A stretch of 64,000 bases of DNA from Mauremys mutica (GCF_020497125.1 NC_059093.1:24056120-24120119), one strand, 5' to 3'; positions 22,425 to 33,559 are shown, numbered from the stretch's first letter. Notes: generated by a model from the sequence alone, not told the origin. Numbers and translations are program-made.

Positions 22425-23347
22425 GCTCGCAGTGCTGTGGCGTCCGCGCTGTCACTGACCAGAAAAGTGCGCGAACAGATTTCCCGCCGGCGCTTTCAGG
22501 GAGGGAGGGCGTTTGTGAGTGACGGTTGAATGATGACAGTTACCCAAAACCACCCTCGACACATTTTTCCCCCAGCAGGCATTGTGAGCTCTACCCAGCA
22601 TTCCAATGGGCAGCGGGGACTGCGGGAACTGTGGGATAGCTTCCCACAGTGCACCGCTTCCAAAGTCGACGCTGGCCCCGTGAATGTGGACTCAGAAATT
22701 CGAATTAGTGTATTTAGTATGGATACACAAATCGACTTCATAAGGTCGAATCCACAAATTCGAACTAAGTTGATTCGAAATAGTCTTGTAGTGTAGACAA
22801 GGCCTTAGAGACTAACAAATTTATTTCAGCATAAGCTTTCGTGGGCTACAGCTCACTTCTTCGGATGGCAAAAGTACTCCTATTATATTCACACTCATTA
22901 GCATATTTTCATAAAATCTTATGGAGTGCAAGGTCACAGCAGGGAAAGGGTTTTACTGCGGCACCTGGGAGCAGTTGAGTTTCATGTTCAGGCTGTGGTA
23001 TGAGTTCGTCCAGGTTTCTCGTAAGCACACAGGGACCTTAGCGGGTGCTCTTGATACAGGAATGGCCCCGACACGATAAAGTGATGGGAATTGCATTTTC
23101 CTTTTTAATTTTTGTATTTCCAATGATATTTCTGTTTGTGATTTCGTTTTGCTTTGTATAACTGTGTTTTCTCCTGGATTTGATATTTAACTAAAAAAAG
23201 AATAAGGCCTCAGGGCGCCGGATGGAGGAGCAGGCTGGGGCTAGGACTACTAAGAGAGCGAGAGTAGCAGGTTTTCTGTATTGTTTCCGGCCCCCGTTTT
23301 CATGACTAGTTTCTCTGATGCATGAAATTTGCTTCTTGTAAGCGTGA

Positions 23348-23420
23348 ACCTGGCTAGCTCAGTTGGTAAAGCATCAGACTTTTAGTCTGAGGGTCCAAGG
23401 TTTGAGTCCCTGATCAGGTG
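23348..23420 (+). tRNA. tRNA-Lys (TTT)
   Basis: The cloverleaf has acceptor acctggc/atcaggt with a single mismatch at 7:66, and anticodon arm TCAGA-CTTTTAG-TCTGA, giving TTT. The T loop starts TTTG where TTCG/TTCA is usual, and one T-stem pair is lost. The partner is 54000-54072 (minus) at the inner end of the major inverted duplication. It may be weakly transcribed. Confidence 0.78.
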
Positions 23421-24056
23421 AAAAGAGAACCATTCCCATCAAAATTAAAGAAGGCATCTCTCCAGGATGTTGTTTGACATTACCTTCTTTTCACTAGGAA
23501 GGGCCATGTACTGCCTGGGACTGAAGGGGAAACTTCCTCACATGCCCACTGGCCTCTCAGTCTGGATTAAGAAAGGCTTCTGGGAGCTGCAGCAACTGCT
23601 GCATGACAACTTGGTGAGCAAGTGCAGGGCTGACCTGCACAGGGTCATCCTCAGCAGAGGTCCGGGGGCCTCCTTAGGCTCAGTCTGAACAGAGGTCAAT
23701 GTACCACTGGGTGAGACAGGCCAATTTTAGGGAGCTTCCTCTGAAGGTGAGCACCTGTCCCCAGAACTTACTGACAGGAGCTTTAACGTATTTGCAAATG
23801 TGCACGGCCGGCATGTGCAGAGCAAAGGCTGCTGGGGGCACTGTGTCAGGCTCTGGCACCGCTTGAGACAATGGACCATCTTCAGCCACCAGGTAACCCA
23901 GGATCTAAGGCAGGAATGGGGTGAGGAAGCAAGTCAAGCTGAGCAAGGCAGGCAAAAATTCATCTCGCCTTCGTGGGCACTCGCAATGATACCCTTTTTG
24001 TGTGCCAGGGCTGACAAAAACCTCCCAGACATAGAAGCAGCAGGCCAAAAAAGCAG

Positions 24057-25378
24057 CAGGGTTATTCTATCTGCTACCCAAGATCCATAAACCTGGAAAT
24101 CCTGGATGCCCCATCATCTCAGGCAATGGCACCCTGACAGCAGGATTGTCTGGCCCATAACTATTTCAGATTTGGGGACAATGTATACCTTCAAGTCAGC
24201 TGCACTGCTATGGGTACACGCATAGCTCCACACTATGCCAACATTTTTATGGCTGACTTAGAACAACGCTTCCTCAGCTCTCGTCCCCTAACGCCCCTAC
24301 TCTACTTGCGCTACACTGATGACATCGTCATCATCTGGACCCATGGAAAAGAAAACCCTTGAGGAATTCCACCATGAGTTCAACAATTTCCATCCCACCA
24401 TCAACCTCAGCCTGCACCAGTCCACACCAGAGATCCACTTCCTGGACACTACGGTGCTAATAAGCGATGGTCACATAAACACCACCCTATACCGGAAACC
24501 TACTGACCGTTATACTTACCTACAGGCGTCCAGCTTTCACCAGAGCACACCACACAATCCATTGTCTACAGCCAAGCTCTAAAATACAACCGCATTTGCT
24601 CCAACCCCTCACACAGAGACAAACACCTACAAGATCTCTATCAAGTGTTCTTACAACTACAATACCCACGTGCTGAAGTGAAGAAACAGATTGACAGAGC
24701 CAGAAGAGTACCCAGAAGCCACCTACTACAGGACAGGCCCAACAAAGAAAGTAACAGAACCCACTAGCCGGCACCTTCAGCCCCCAACTAAAACCTCTCC
24801 AGCACATCGTCAAGGATCTACAACCTATCCTGAAGGATGATCCCTCACTCTCACAGACCTTGGGAGACAGGCCAGTCCTTGCTTACAGACAGCCCCACAA
24901 CCTGAAGCAAATACTTACCAGCAACCACACAACAAAAACACTAACCCAGGAACCCATCCTTGCAACAAAGCCCATTGCCAACTCTGTCCACATATCTATT
25001 CAGGGGACACTATCATAGGACCTAATCACATCAGCCACACTATCAGAGGCTCATTCACCTGCACATCTACCAATGTGATATATGCTATTATGTGCCAGCA
25101 ATGCCCCTCTGCCATGTACATTGGCCAAACCAGACAGTCTCTACGTAAAACAATAAATGGACACAAATCACATGTCAAGAATTATAATATTCAAAAACCA
25201 GTTGGAGAACACTTCAGTTTCTCTGGTCACTCATTTACAGTCCTAAAAGTTGTAATATTACAACAAATAACCTTCAAAAACAGACTCCCACAAGAGACTG
25301 CTGAAGTGGAATTAATTTGCAAACTGGACACCATTAAATTAGGCTTGAATAAAGACTGGGAGTGGATGGGTCATTAAA
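24057..25378 (+). pseudogene. Broken Penelope RT/GIY-YIG reading frame
   Basis: The frame parallels residues of the intact protein at 37920-40067 from the LLPKIHKP motif to the end, but about 250 bases between the LSG and NYFKF regions are deleted. Frameshifts follow, and the RT motif C reads YTDD instead of YIDD. The C-terminal nuclease part (25075-25378) still contains VIYAI, MYIGQT and a basic INGHKS. It cannot encode an active enzyme. Confidence 0.8.
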
Positions 25379-25579
25379 CAAAGTCAAACTATTTCCCCAT
25401 GTTTATTTGTCCCCCTACCATTACTCACACCTTCCTGTCAACTGTTGGAAATGGGCCATCCCAATTATCACTACAAAAGCTTTTTCCTCCTGCTGATAAT
25501 AGCTCACCTTAACTGTTCACTCTCGTTATAGTGTGTATGGCAACACCCATTTTTTCATGTTCTCTGTGTATATATAAGC

Positions 25580-26158
25580 AACAAAGAATCCTGTGGCACC
25601 TTATAGACTAACAGACGTTTTCCAGTATGAGCTTTCATGGGTGAATACCCACTTCGTCGGATGCAAGTAGTGGAAATTTCCAGGGACAGGTATATATATG
25701 CAAGCAAGAAGCAAGCTAGAGATAACGAGGTTAGTTCAATCAGGGAGGATGAGGACCTGTTCTAGCAGTTGAGGTGTGAAAACCAAGGGAGGAGAAACTG
25801 GTTCTGTAGTTGGCAAGCCCTTCACAGTCTTTGTTTAATCCTCAGGTGATGGTGCCAAACCCGCAGATGAACCGAAGCCCAGCAGCCCCCCCCGAAGTCC
25901 GGTCCCGAAGCCCCCCTGCCACAGGATGGCCACCCCAAGACCCGCCACCGCACAGCCAGGGAGGCCGAAGTGCTCTCCCAGAGGCCCCCGCACACAGCCA
26001 TTCCCAACATCTGATTTGTGTCCATTCATCCCCCTCCTTAGAGATTGTCCAGCCTGGCCGATGCACACAGCAGAGGGGCATCGCCGGCACACGATGGCAT
26101 ACATTACACTGGTGTAATGGTAATGATGGCGTACATTACAGATCCAGACTAACACGGC
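25580..26158 (-). mobile_element. Nested Penelope-like 3' fragment
   Basis: Read on minus it runs from the GIY-YIG coding end (about 26138-25835: VMYAIVC, VCIGQAGQSLRR, NGHKSD, some key Tyr and basic residues changed) through the 3' UTR to the tail at 25583. A short reversed tail piece 'cagactaacacggctacccc' closes it. It is 5'-truncated, as reverse-transcribed copies often are. Confidence 0.75.
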
Positions 26159-26313
26159 TACCCCTCTGCTACTTATGTATATATATATATATATCTTCCT
26201 GCTGCATTTTCCACTGCATGCATCCGATGAAGTGGGTTTTAGCCCACAAAAGCTTATGCTCAAATAAATTTGTTAGTTTCTAAGGTGCCACAAGTACTCC
26301 TCTTTCTTTTTGC

Positions 26314-28370
26314 AGATAAATTAATGGAGGTTAAGTCCATGAATGGCTATTAGCCAGGCTGGGTAAGGAATGGTGCCCCTAGCCTCTGTTTGTCAGAGGG
26401 TGGAGATAGATGGCAGGAGAGAGATCACTTGCTCATTACCTGTTAGGTTCAGTCCCTCTGGGGCACCTGGCATTGGCCACTGTTGGCAGACAGGATGCAG
26501 AGTTGGATGGACCTTTGGTCTGACCCAGTATGGCCATTCTTACGTTCTTATGAAGGGAGGGGCAAAGCCCTCTAACAGAGTTTCTGTAGTGTAGTGGTTA
26601 TCACATTTGCCTAACACACAAAAGGTCCCTGGTTCAAAGCCAGGCAGAAACATGATGGCTTAATTTTCCCAGCTCCTCCTGGCCTGTCCCTGCTGTTGTA
26701 GGGGCAGCAGTGATTTCTGTGCTCAAAAGGTCTGTTATACTTCCCCTGCTCCCGCTTTTGTCTCCTCTCCCTCTCTGAATGCCTGTGAAGTGGCTTTTCC
26801 CCTCCCGCTCCCTCCTGGAATGCTCGTGGGATGAATGGGCTGGTTGAAGAGCAGAAGAGCTCCCAGGTAGACAAGGTGTCTGGGACTCTAATTAGGCAGC
26901 ACTCACACACCCAGAGCATGGACACTGCCCAAGGTGAAGGGTGACCAACCAGATGCAGCCAAGTCATCTCTAGTCGCAGGCCATGAGGTGCAGGCCCTTA
27001 AAAGGGGAAGGGGCCCTGTGCTCAGGAGAGCACTCACAAGCTTGTACCTCCAGTGAATGCCTGTTGCCCGGACCGCCTGGCCAGTGGTTCTCTGCGTTGT
27101 ATTTCATTGTGCCTCAGGGAGACTTACCTTCATCGCACCGTCCATAGCTGCGCTGTGGGACACTTACCTTGCAGAATCCTGACATCTCCACTGCTGTGCC
27201 TGTCCTGGGAGCGTGAGTATGCGAGTGTGACACCCCCCCCCCCCCACTTATTTTGAGATAAGCTGTCAGTATAATAAATGTGCTGCTTTCTGCCTATCTC
27301 TGGTGGGTCATTAGTCCTCCCTACGCTTACTAACTGGCCCAATTTTGGGTAACACCTGCGGTAACCCCAACCCCTGCATGGCAGAAGGTGGTGAAATGAG
27401 CTGAGGAAAAAGCCTTGGCATCAGCAGGGGAAAGCTAGAGGACGTTGGCCAGTCACCTTTTGAAGCCTTGTGGCTTGGTCTCCTGTGCCCTTGGAGGTTG
27501 GCCTATGGCGGCCGGCACTTCCTGCTGGCCTCCTTTGTGTGAGTTGCCAAAGGAGGAAGTGAGGCAGGAATGGGGCAAAAGAGGAAAGTCGAGCTGAGGA
27601 AGGCAGGGCAGAAGCTAAGCACCTCAGTGCGGCTAAGTGGGGTTAGTAGAGCGTCACCATTCGTTCTGCAAAGCCTGGGGAGGTGCGGTTGGCTACTGGG
27701 AGGTAGAATCCTGTGCCTGCCTCTTGGCTTCCCAGGGATGGCTACTTGCAGCCCAGGAGAAGAAGGATGGTTCTGGGTGAAAGGAAGACAAGCAAAGCTC
27801 TGGGAGGAACTTTGGGTGCGGGATGCTGGCTCTGTGCTGGGGGAGGGGGTTGGGGTGCAGGAGGGGTGGCGCTTACCCCGGGCAGTGCAGCTCCCAAAGT
27901 GACCAGTACACACAACCCTGCGGCAGCAGCTCCTAGGTGGGCCATGCCAGGGGGTCTCTGTGCGCCGCTGCCTGCAGGCGCCGCTCCCAGAGCTCCCATT
28001 GGCTGCAGTTCCTGGCCAATGAGGGCTGCAGAGTTGGTACTCGGGGCAGGGACAATGAATGGAGACACTCCCCCCATCCCAGGGGATGCTGGGACATGCT
28101 GGCCACTTCTGGGACTGGCACGGAGGGATGGAGGCAGAGTGGGCAGGGAGCCACCTTAGTGCTGCTGGAACATCTCTGCACACCCATTGGGGAGGGGAGC
28201 AGAGGGTCTCCATGTGCTGCCTGGGATAGGGGCAGTGCACAGAGCTGCCTCCCCTCCTGGGTCTATTACAGGAGTGGGTGGGTGGGGTCTTTTGGCCTGC
28301 AAGGTGCAGCAGGTCGGACTAGATGATCACACTGGTCCCTTCTGACCTTAAAGGCTCTGAGTCTAAAAGG
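26314..28370 (+). repeat. Inverted-duplication arm around tRNA-Val (left)
   Basis: This matches the reverse complement of 61868-63440. Common parts are a dispersed repeat beginning 'gaatggccatactgggtca' in complement, the Val gene, a conserved 26650-27500 flank, and a CR1-type tail at about 28300-28375. About 500 bases (27518-28010, GC-rich) are missing from the other arm. Confidence 0.8.
26580..26652 (+). tRNA. tRNA-Val (AAC)
   Basis: The acceptor stem is perfect (gtttctg/cagaaac). The D arm gtgtagtggttatcac is the standard Val form, loop CTAACAC gives anticodon AAC, and the T arm is ctgg-ttcaaag-ccag. TTTT lies at 26664. The anticodon stem has one C-A mismatch at 31:39. The partner is 63117-63189. 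Confidence 0.92.
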
Positions 28371-28375
28371 GAGAG
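28300..28375 (+). mobile_element. CR1-type 3' tail
   Basis: 'cggactagatgatcacactg' followed by 'gtcccttctgaccttaaa' is the hallmark 3' end of turtle and archosaur CR1 LINE copies. The upstream GC-rich block may belong to a different repeat. The inverted counterpart is at 61905-61975. Confidence 0.75.
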
Positions 28376-28579
28376 GGAAATAGAGGAAATTTTTTTAAAA
28401 AATAAACCAAACATTGTAATACCAGGATAACTCTAACAGCTCATTGTATAGTCCCGCCCGTTTTTTCCTCCATTGTGTGTTGAATGACCTGCAGGATATT
28501 GATTCTCTCATTCCCTTGATAAACTGATACAATGTGACTGAAATAAAACCAATTCCCAGGCGAGAAAACATCACATCCC

Positions 28580-28651
28580 TGCATTGGCTGGGAATCGAAC
28601 CCAGGTCAACTGCTTGGAAGGCAGCTATGCTCACCACTATACCACCAATGC
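28580..28651 (-). tRNA. tRNA-Gly (TCC)
   Basis: The cloverleaf nearly equals the vertebrate Gly-TCC consensus: acceptor gcattgg/ccaatgc, D arm gtatagtggtgagcat, anticodon loop CTTCCAA (TCC), and T arm with GGTTCGA. TTTT on the minus strand (complement of 28565-28568) follows the gene. No second copy is in the window. It is among the best-preserved genes here. Confidence 0.95.
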
Positions 28652-30123
28652 CTCTGACTAAAGTGCCACTTATGCTTGTCCAATGAGGCTAGAGTAGCAT
28701 TGAGGAGATTTTCTGCCTGTTAAAATGTACTGGATTCTCATCACTAAAAAAAAACACCTCCATCTTCACTTGGGTTTGAACAATCAGCCTTTCAATTAGC
28801 CACCAAAGTTGTTAACCACAGGGTATGTCTACACTACGGGATTATTCCGATTTTACAGAAACCGGTTTTTGGAAACAGATTGTATAAAGTCGAGTGCACG
28901 CAGCCCCACTAAGCACATTAATTCGGTGGTGTGCGTCCATGTACTGAGGCTAGTTTTGATTTTCAGAGCGTTGCACTGTGGGTAGCTATCCCATAGTTCC
29001 CGCAGTCTCTCCCGCCCATTGGAATTCTGGGTTGAGATCCGAATGACTGATGGGGCAAAAACAGTGTCATGGGTGATTCTGGGCAAATGTCGTCAGTCAA
29101 TCCTCCCTCCGTGAAAGCAACGGCAGAAAATCATTTCGCGCCCTTTTCCCTGGATTACCCGGGCAGGCGCCATAGCACGGCAACCATGGAGCCCGTTCAG
29201 CCTTTTTGCACTGTCACCGTATCTCTAGTGGATGGTGCTGACAGAAACGGTACTGCAGCGCTACACAGCAGCATCCCCTTGCCTTTTGCAAGTTAGCAAA
29301 GATGGTTACCAGCCATACTGTCCCGTCTGCTGCTTTGCAAGTTGACAATGACAGTTGCCAGTTATACTGTACCATCTGCTGCTGTCATGGGTGCTCCTGG
29401 CCGGCCTTGGTGAGGTCAGCTGGGGGCGCATGGGCAAAAATGGGAATGACTCCCCAGGTCATTCCCTTCTTTATGTTTTGTCTAAAGGGAGAGTCAGTCC
29501 TGTCTAGACTATCAGACAAGCCTACTAAAGAACCAAAGAGGCAAATGGCCGCTCCGGGTCAGAGCCCCAGACATCCCACAGTAATGATGAGCTGCATGCC
29601 ATTCTAGGGGGTGCCCCTGCAACAACCACACCCGTTGCTTCCCTCCTCCTCCACCCCTCCTGGGCTACCGTGGCAGTTATCCCCCATTTGTGTGATGAAG
29701 TAATAAAGAATGCATGAATTTGAAACAACACTGACTTTATCGCCTCTGCAAGTAGAGCTCAAAGTGGGAGGGGCAGGCAGCCTCCAGCTGCTATGATATT
29801 CCAGGCAGGACTGAATCTCCATTCAGTCTTTTTTCACTGTCACTATGTCTACTGGATGGTGCTGACAGACGCTTAAAGAAGAGAATGACCTGGGAGTCAT
29901 TCCCATTTTTGCCCAGGCAACCCCCGGGCGACCTCACCGAGGCCAGCCAGGAGCACTCACAGGATGACAATGACGGATACCAGTCCTACTGTACCATGTG
30001 CCGTCCGCAAGGGAAGGGAAGTGAAGGAGATGCTGCTGTGTAGCGCTGCAGCACCATGTTTGCCAGCAGCATCCAGTAGACATACGGTGACATTGTTTTC
30101 ATGGGGGAAGAGGGGACGATGAC

Positions 30124-30510
30124 CAGGGCCGGCTCCAGAGCCCAGCGGGGCAAGCACCCACATGGGGCGACCCTTTCCCAGGGGGGCGGCAGGCTGGGCC
30201 GGTGGACCTGCCGCAGTCATGCCTGCGGGAGGTCCACCGGAGCCCCGGGAGCAGTGGACCTCCCGCAGGCATGACTGCGGATGGTTCGCTAGTCCCGCGG
30301 CTCGGCTGGACCTCCCGCAGGCATGCCTGCTGCAGCTCAACCGGAGCCGCCGGAACAGCGAACCGCCCGCAGCTGCGGGAGGTCCAGCCGAGCCGCGCGA
30401 CCAGCGGATCCTCCGCAGTCATGCCCGCGGGAGGTCCGCTGCTCCCGCGGCTCGGGGGCGCCTCCCGGGCATGACTGCTTGGGGCGGCCAAATTTTTAGA
30501 GCCGCCCCTG
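30124..30510. mobile_element. hAT miniature element, GC-rich palindromic interior
   Basis: The ends cagggccggctc and gagccgcccctg are imperfect inverted repeats. The 8-mers ACGATGAC (30116-30123) and GCGATGAC (30511-30518) flank it with one mismatch. The interior is built of alternating direct and inverted copies of a word close to 'gacctcccgcaggcatg', which can form strong hairpins. Confidence 0.8.
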
Positions 30511-30705
30511 GCGATGACATATACCCTGAACCACCCGCGACAATGTTTTTGACCCTTCAGGCTTTGGGAACTCAGCCAAGAATTCAAATGGTTTTCGGAG
30601 AGTGCGGGAACTGTGGGATAGCTACAGACGTCAGTCACCCCTCCCTCCATGAATGTCCATTTCATGCTTTGGCTTTCTGGTACGCTTGTCTCAGCTCCTT
30701 AAATT

Positions 30706-30945
30706 TCAGCACTGTGAGTCCCTGCTGTGGTCTCTGTCTATCATGGCCTTGGAGATTTTTTCAAATGCTTTGGCATTTCGTCTATTGGAACGGAGTTCTG
30801 ATAGAACAGATTCATCTCCCCATACAGAGATCAGCTGCACTATCTCCCGTATGGTCCATGCTGGAGCTCTTTTTTGATTCTGGGACTGCATGGTCACCTG
30901 TGCTGATCGGCGCTCCACGCTGGGCAAACAGGAAATGAAATTCAA
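30706..30945 (-). pseudogene. Harbinger Myb/SANT-like domain fragment
   Basis: About 60 residues (PAWTIREIVQLISVW, then SELRSNRRNAKAFEKISKAM) match exon 1 of the intact gene at 18372. The frame stops before the rest of the domain, and no donor site follows. Confidence 0.75.
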
Positions 30946-31344
30946 AAGTTCGCGGGGCTTTTCCTGTCAACCTGGCCAGTGCATCCAAGTTCAGATTGCT
31001 GTCCAGAGTGGTCACAATGGTGCACTGTGGGATGGCACCTGGAGGCCAATACCATTGAATTGTGGCCACACTAACCCTAATCCGAAATAGCAATACCGAT
31101 TTCAGCGCTACTCCCCTCGTCGGGGAGGATTAGAGATTCCAGTGTTAAGAGCCCTTTATATCGATATAAAGGGCTTCATTGTGTGGACGGGTGCAGGATT
31201 AATGTGATTTAATGCTGCTAAATTCAATATAAACTCGTAGTGTTGACCAGGCCAGAGAGAGCAGCAGGTTTCCTCTATTGTTTCCCACTCTTGTTTTCTT
31301 GACTAGTTTCTCCTCTGCACCAACTTGCTCTTTTTGTTCTGTGA

Positions 31345-31417
31345 GCCTGGCTAGCTCAGTTGGCAGAGCATCAGGCTTTTAATCTGAGGGTCCAGGGTTC
31401 AAGTCCCTGGTCAGGTG
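31345..31417 (+). tRNA. tRNA-Lys (TTT)
   Basis: Acceptor gcctggc/gtcaggt pairs except for one G-U; loop CTTTTAA gives TTT; the T arm caggg-ttcaagt-ccctg is perfect. Position 31 is G, giving a G-U pair in the anticodon stem where the copy at 8325 has A-U. Flanks match 8250-8640 in direct orientation. Confidence 0.93.
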
Positions 31418-32289
31418 ATAAACTACTCACCAAGATCTTAAACTGTCTTTCTCACATCCTCTTTGATGTTACTTTTTCTCTTCAGGATTTTCCCTTTCCT
31501 CAGAACGGCCTTTTTGTGTGTGGGTTTGAAGGAGCAACTTCCTGACAGCCCCTCTGTCCTTGCAGCCTGGAGGAATAAAGGCCTCTGGGCATAGAGCATG
31601 TTCCTCCCCTGCACACACACACAGACAAACACACAGAATATCCCTAAGGAATTAGAATCACCTGCTGCCTTCCCCTGTCCTGCTGGATCCTCAAATGAAG
31701 ATGCTCTTCAGCCTAAACCCATGTCCCCTCTTTTCCCAGTGCCCCTCAGACCCAACCCACAGGCCCCTTCTCCACACGCTGCTCCTCAATCCCAACCCAC
31801 AGCCCCCTCCTTCCCTCCAGCAGCAGGTGCTTCAGACCCCCTCAGGAAGATTTTCTTGCAAGGTTTCGTGTATGAGTCTGCATGTGGATTTTACAGTATG
31901 TTGGAAATAGGTTGGGTTGCTTGCCGAAATGATCACTTGTGGCTGGTGTTGGATTCCCAGTCTCCATGTTACAGGGGCAGGAGAACTAAAGGGTTGTTAT
32001 CCTTGTTGTGTGAATCGAGGGCAGCACAACTGTGCTTGGCAGACCCCGATTGAGGGACTCACCCTCAATTCAATAGCACTTGCTAGGCAGGGGACATGGG
32101 TTCCAAAGCTGAGTGGCTGGGGCTATGATCACACTGCAATGAAACACCCACAGCTGTTCCGTGCCAGTGCAGGCTCCCAGGCTAGGGCCCTGGGGTGGTA
32201 AATATGCACTGTAGACATCTCAGCTCAAGCTCAAGCTCAGTATCGGGTTCTGGGAGCCCTCAAGGTTGGGAGGGAGTTTAGCAAGCAAA

Positions 32290-33320
32290 CAAGGTAAAAT
32301 GGCAGTGGAGTATTACCCTGGACTCAACGGCATTTCTCCATTGTTCTGTCTGCTTTGGGGCAGGGACAATAACACGTCCTGCTGTATTCGTTATTTCAAA
32401 GGGCGGTTTAGGATTTTCATTCTCACACACGGTGCACAAAGCAGGACTCAAACCCTCGGTGTAAACTAAACAAGTTGCTCACAGATTCTGGCAGCCACAA
32501 TGAGCCATTTGGTGGGAGATCCCAGACCTGCCCCTGTCCCAGAGGGAGGGGGGTCATCTGTCATGGGCTGGAACACTGACCTATCAGCTCTTAACTCTCA
32601 GACTTTCAGTAACTCTATTATCAGTGCCAGTGAGTGTAATTTAATCAGCCACACTGGGCTGGACCAAAGGCCCATGTAGCTCTGTGTTTTATCCTCTGAC
32701 AGTTGCAAATACCAGGTGCCCCAAAATTAATCAACAAGGCACCACGGGGAGTTGAACCCAGGATCTCCTGTTTACAAGGCAGGGGCTTTAGCCAGCTAAG
32801 CCATGGTGCCTGCCTGTGGCTAAAACACAGTGTCTGCCCACACCTGACTCCCTGCCATCCCCACTGGGGCCTGAGAAGTTTTGCTTGTGTTGGATTCTGC
32901 AAAGCAGAGGAGCAGGTGAGGTTTTCCTTGCAAGCTCTGTGTGTGTGTGTGTGTAAATCTTTGGCCAGGTCTGCATGACAAAGTTATTTCAGCATCATTA
33001 TATTGTTCAGGTGTGTGAAAAATACACAACGCTTCCTCGGTCGGCAGATTTTGGCTGGTGCATACACTGCAATACCACGTCTGGCGACAAAATTGCTCTG
33101 TTTTGGTGACAATATAAAACCACCTTGACGAGAGGCCTAGAGCTTTGTGCAGCAAACTTGAAGTGACAAATTGTCAGTGTAAATGCTGCTGGTCATTATA
33201 TCACCATAACTGGCCTCCACCAGTATCCCACAATGCCTGCTGTGACCTCGCCTGCCCTGCATTCCTGCTACAGAGGCTGGGTCCTTCCTGTTTCATAGTT
33301 CCATAAAGTTCTGACTGCTG
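32290..33320 (-). repeat. Inverted-duplication arm around tRNA-Thr (right)
   Basis: This is the reverse-complement counterpart of 9740-10765. It includes a transposon-like block (about 32961-33419) with ends 'tttggccaggtctgca' and, in complement, 'tttggacaggtctaca'. A GT microsatellite lies at about 32938-32954. Confidence 0.75.
32737..32810 (-). tRNA. tRNA-Thr (TGT)
   Basis: The 74-nt cloverleaf has a perfect acceptor stem (ggcacca/tggtgcc), anticodon arm CCTGC-CTTGTAA-ACAGG (TGT, one C-A mismatch) and T loop TTCAACT. TTTT on the minus strand (complement of 32723-32726) follows. It is the partner of 10236-10309. Confidence 0.9.
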
Positions 33321-33559
33321 AGCTGTTATCTACACCGGGATTAGGTTGATAGAACTGCATTGCCAGCCCAAGTAATGTAATTACACCAACCTAATTTCAT
33401 AGTGTAGACCTGTCCAAAGAATCACACCCACACCTTGGGAGCAAAACTTCACCTGCTCCTCTGCTTTACAGAAGCCAAACATGAGCAACACTTGTCAGGG
33501 CCCAGTGGGGATTGGCAGAGAGTCAGATATGGGCAAACACACTGCTTTAAGTAAGAGCA

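Larger units (their letters stand above)
17982..22804. mobile_element. Complete PIF/Harbinger DNA transposon
   Basis: The ends ggcctggtctacacta and its complement-matched tagtgtagacaaggcc form terminal inverted repeats with one mismatch. The trinucleotide TTA is duplicated at 17979-17981 and 22805-22807, the usual Harbinger target. Removing the element and one TTA restores 'gcaccttagagactaac', a sequence seen intact at 52380 and in 63475-63495 (complement). The 4.8-kb element encodes a Myb/SANT-like protein on + and a DDE transposase on -, arranged convergently, each followed by a polyadenylation signal. Confidence 0.93.
17916..22881. mobile_element. Penelope-tail element carrying the nested Harbinger
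   Basis: Outside the Harbinger the two parts (17916-17981 and 22805-22881) join into the common Penelope-tail repeat, from 'ggtttcagagtagcagcc' to 'acttcttcggatgg' and 'agtactcc'. The 12-mer ATTATATTCACA flanks it at 17904-17915 and 22882-22893. The right arm holds the unoccupied site around 54526-54540. The unit therefore inserted after the arms separated, or was lost cleanly from the other arm. Confidence 0.8.
12060..23515 (+). repeat. Left arm of major inverted duplication
   Basis: With three interruptions, this stretch reads as the reverse complement of 53878-59283. Shared landmarks in order are the hAT end, tRNA-Ala, a Penelope-type fragment, a GC-rich block, tRNA-Ile relic, tRNA-Met, the region around 17300-17900, and tRNA-Lys. 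Present only on this arm are 13518-14503, 15129-15250 and 17916-22893. Beyond 23515 similarity ends after 'agggccatgta'. Confidence 0.85.
24057..26313 (+). mobile_element. Truncated Penelope-like element (subfamily 2) with nested insertion
   Basis: It begins within the RT domain at 'ttctatctgctacccaag', continues through GIY-YIG and a 3' UTR, and ends with the tail 'ctaaggtgccacaagtactcct'. A second Penelope element (25580-26158, opposite strand) splits it in a TATATA tract. An uninterrupted equivalent of the split site is at 63560-63600 (complement). Confidence 0.8.
28823..31248. mobile_element. Degraded, internally rearranged Harbinger-type element
   Basis: The ends 'ggtatgtctacactacg' and 'cgtagtgttgaccaggcc' are imperfect inverted repeats related to the Harbinger at 17982. 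Inside are fragments of the Myb-like gene in both orientations (about 29553-29640 on +, 30706-30945 on -) and several inverted copies of 'tggatggtgctgacag'. A hAT element (30124-30510) is nested in it. I could not see a clear TTA duplication. Confidence 0.6.

Noticed and set aside
23348..23420. Lys tRNA as a UUA (Leu) or stop-suppressing decoder
   Set aside because: The loop CTTTTAG aligned to the cloverleaf puts TTT at 34-36; TTA comes from reading one base off.
27503..28240. 245-codon minus frame
   Set aside because: Most of its length lies in a GC-rich block absent from the mirrored arm and in a known repeat type; no recognisable domain.
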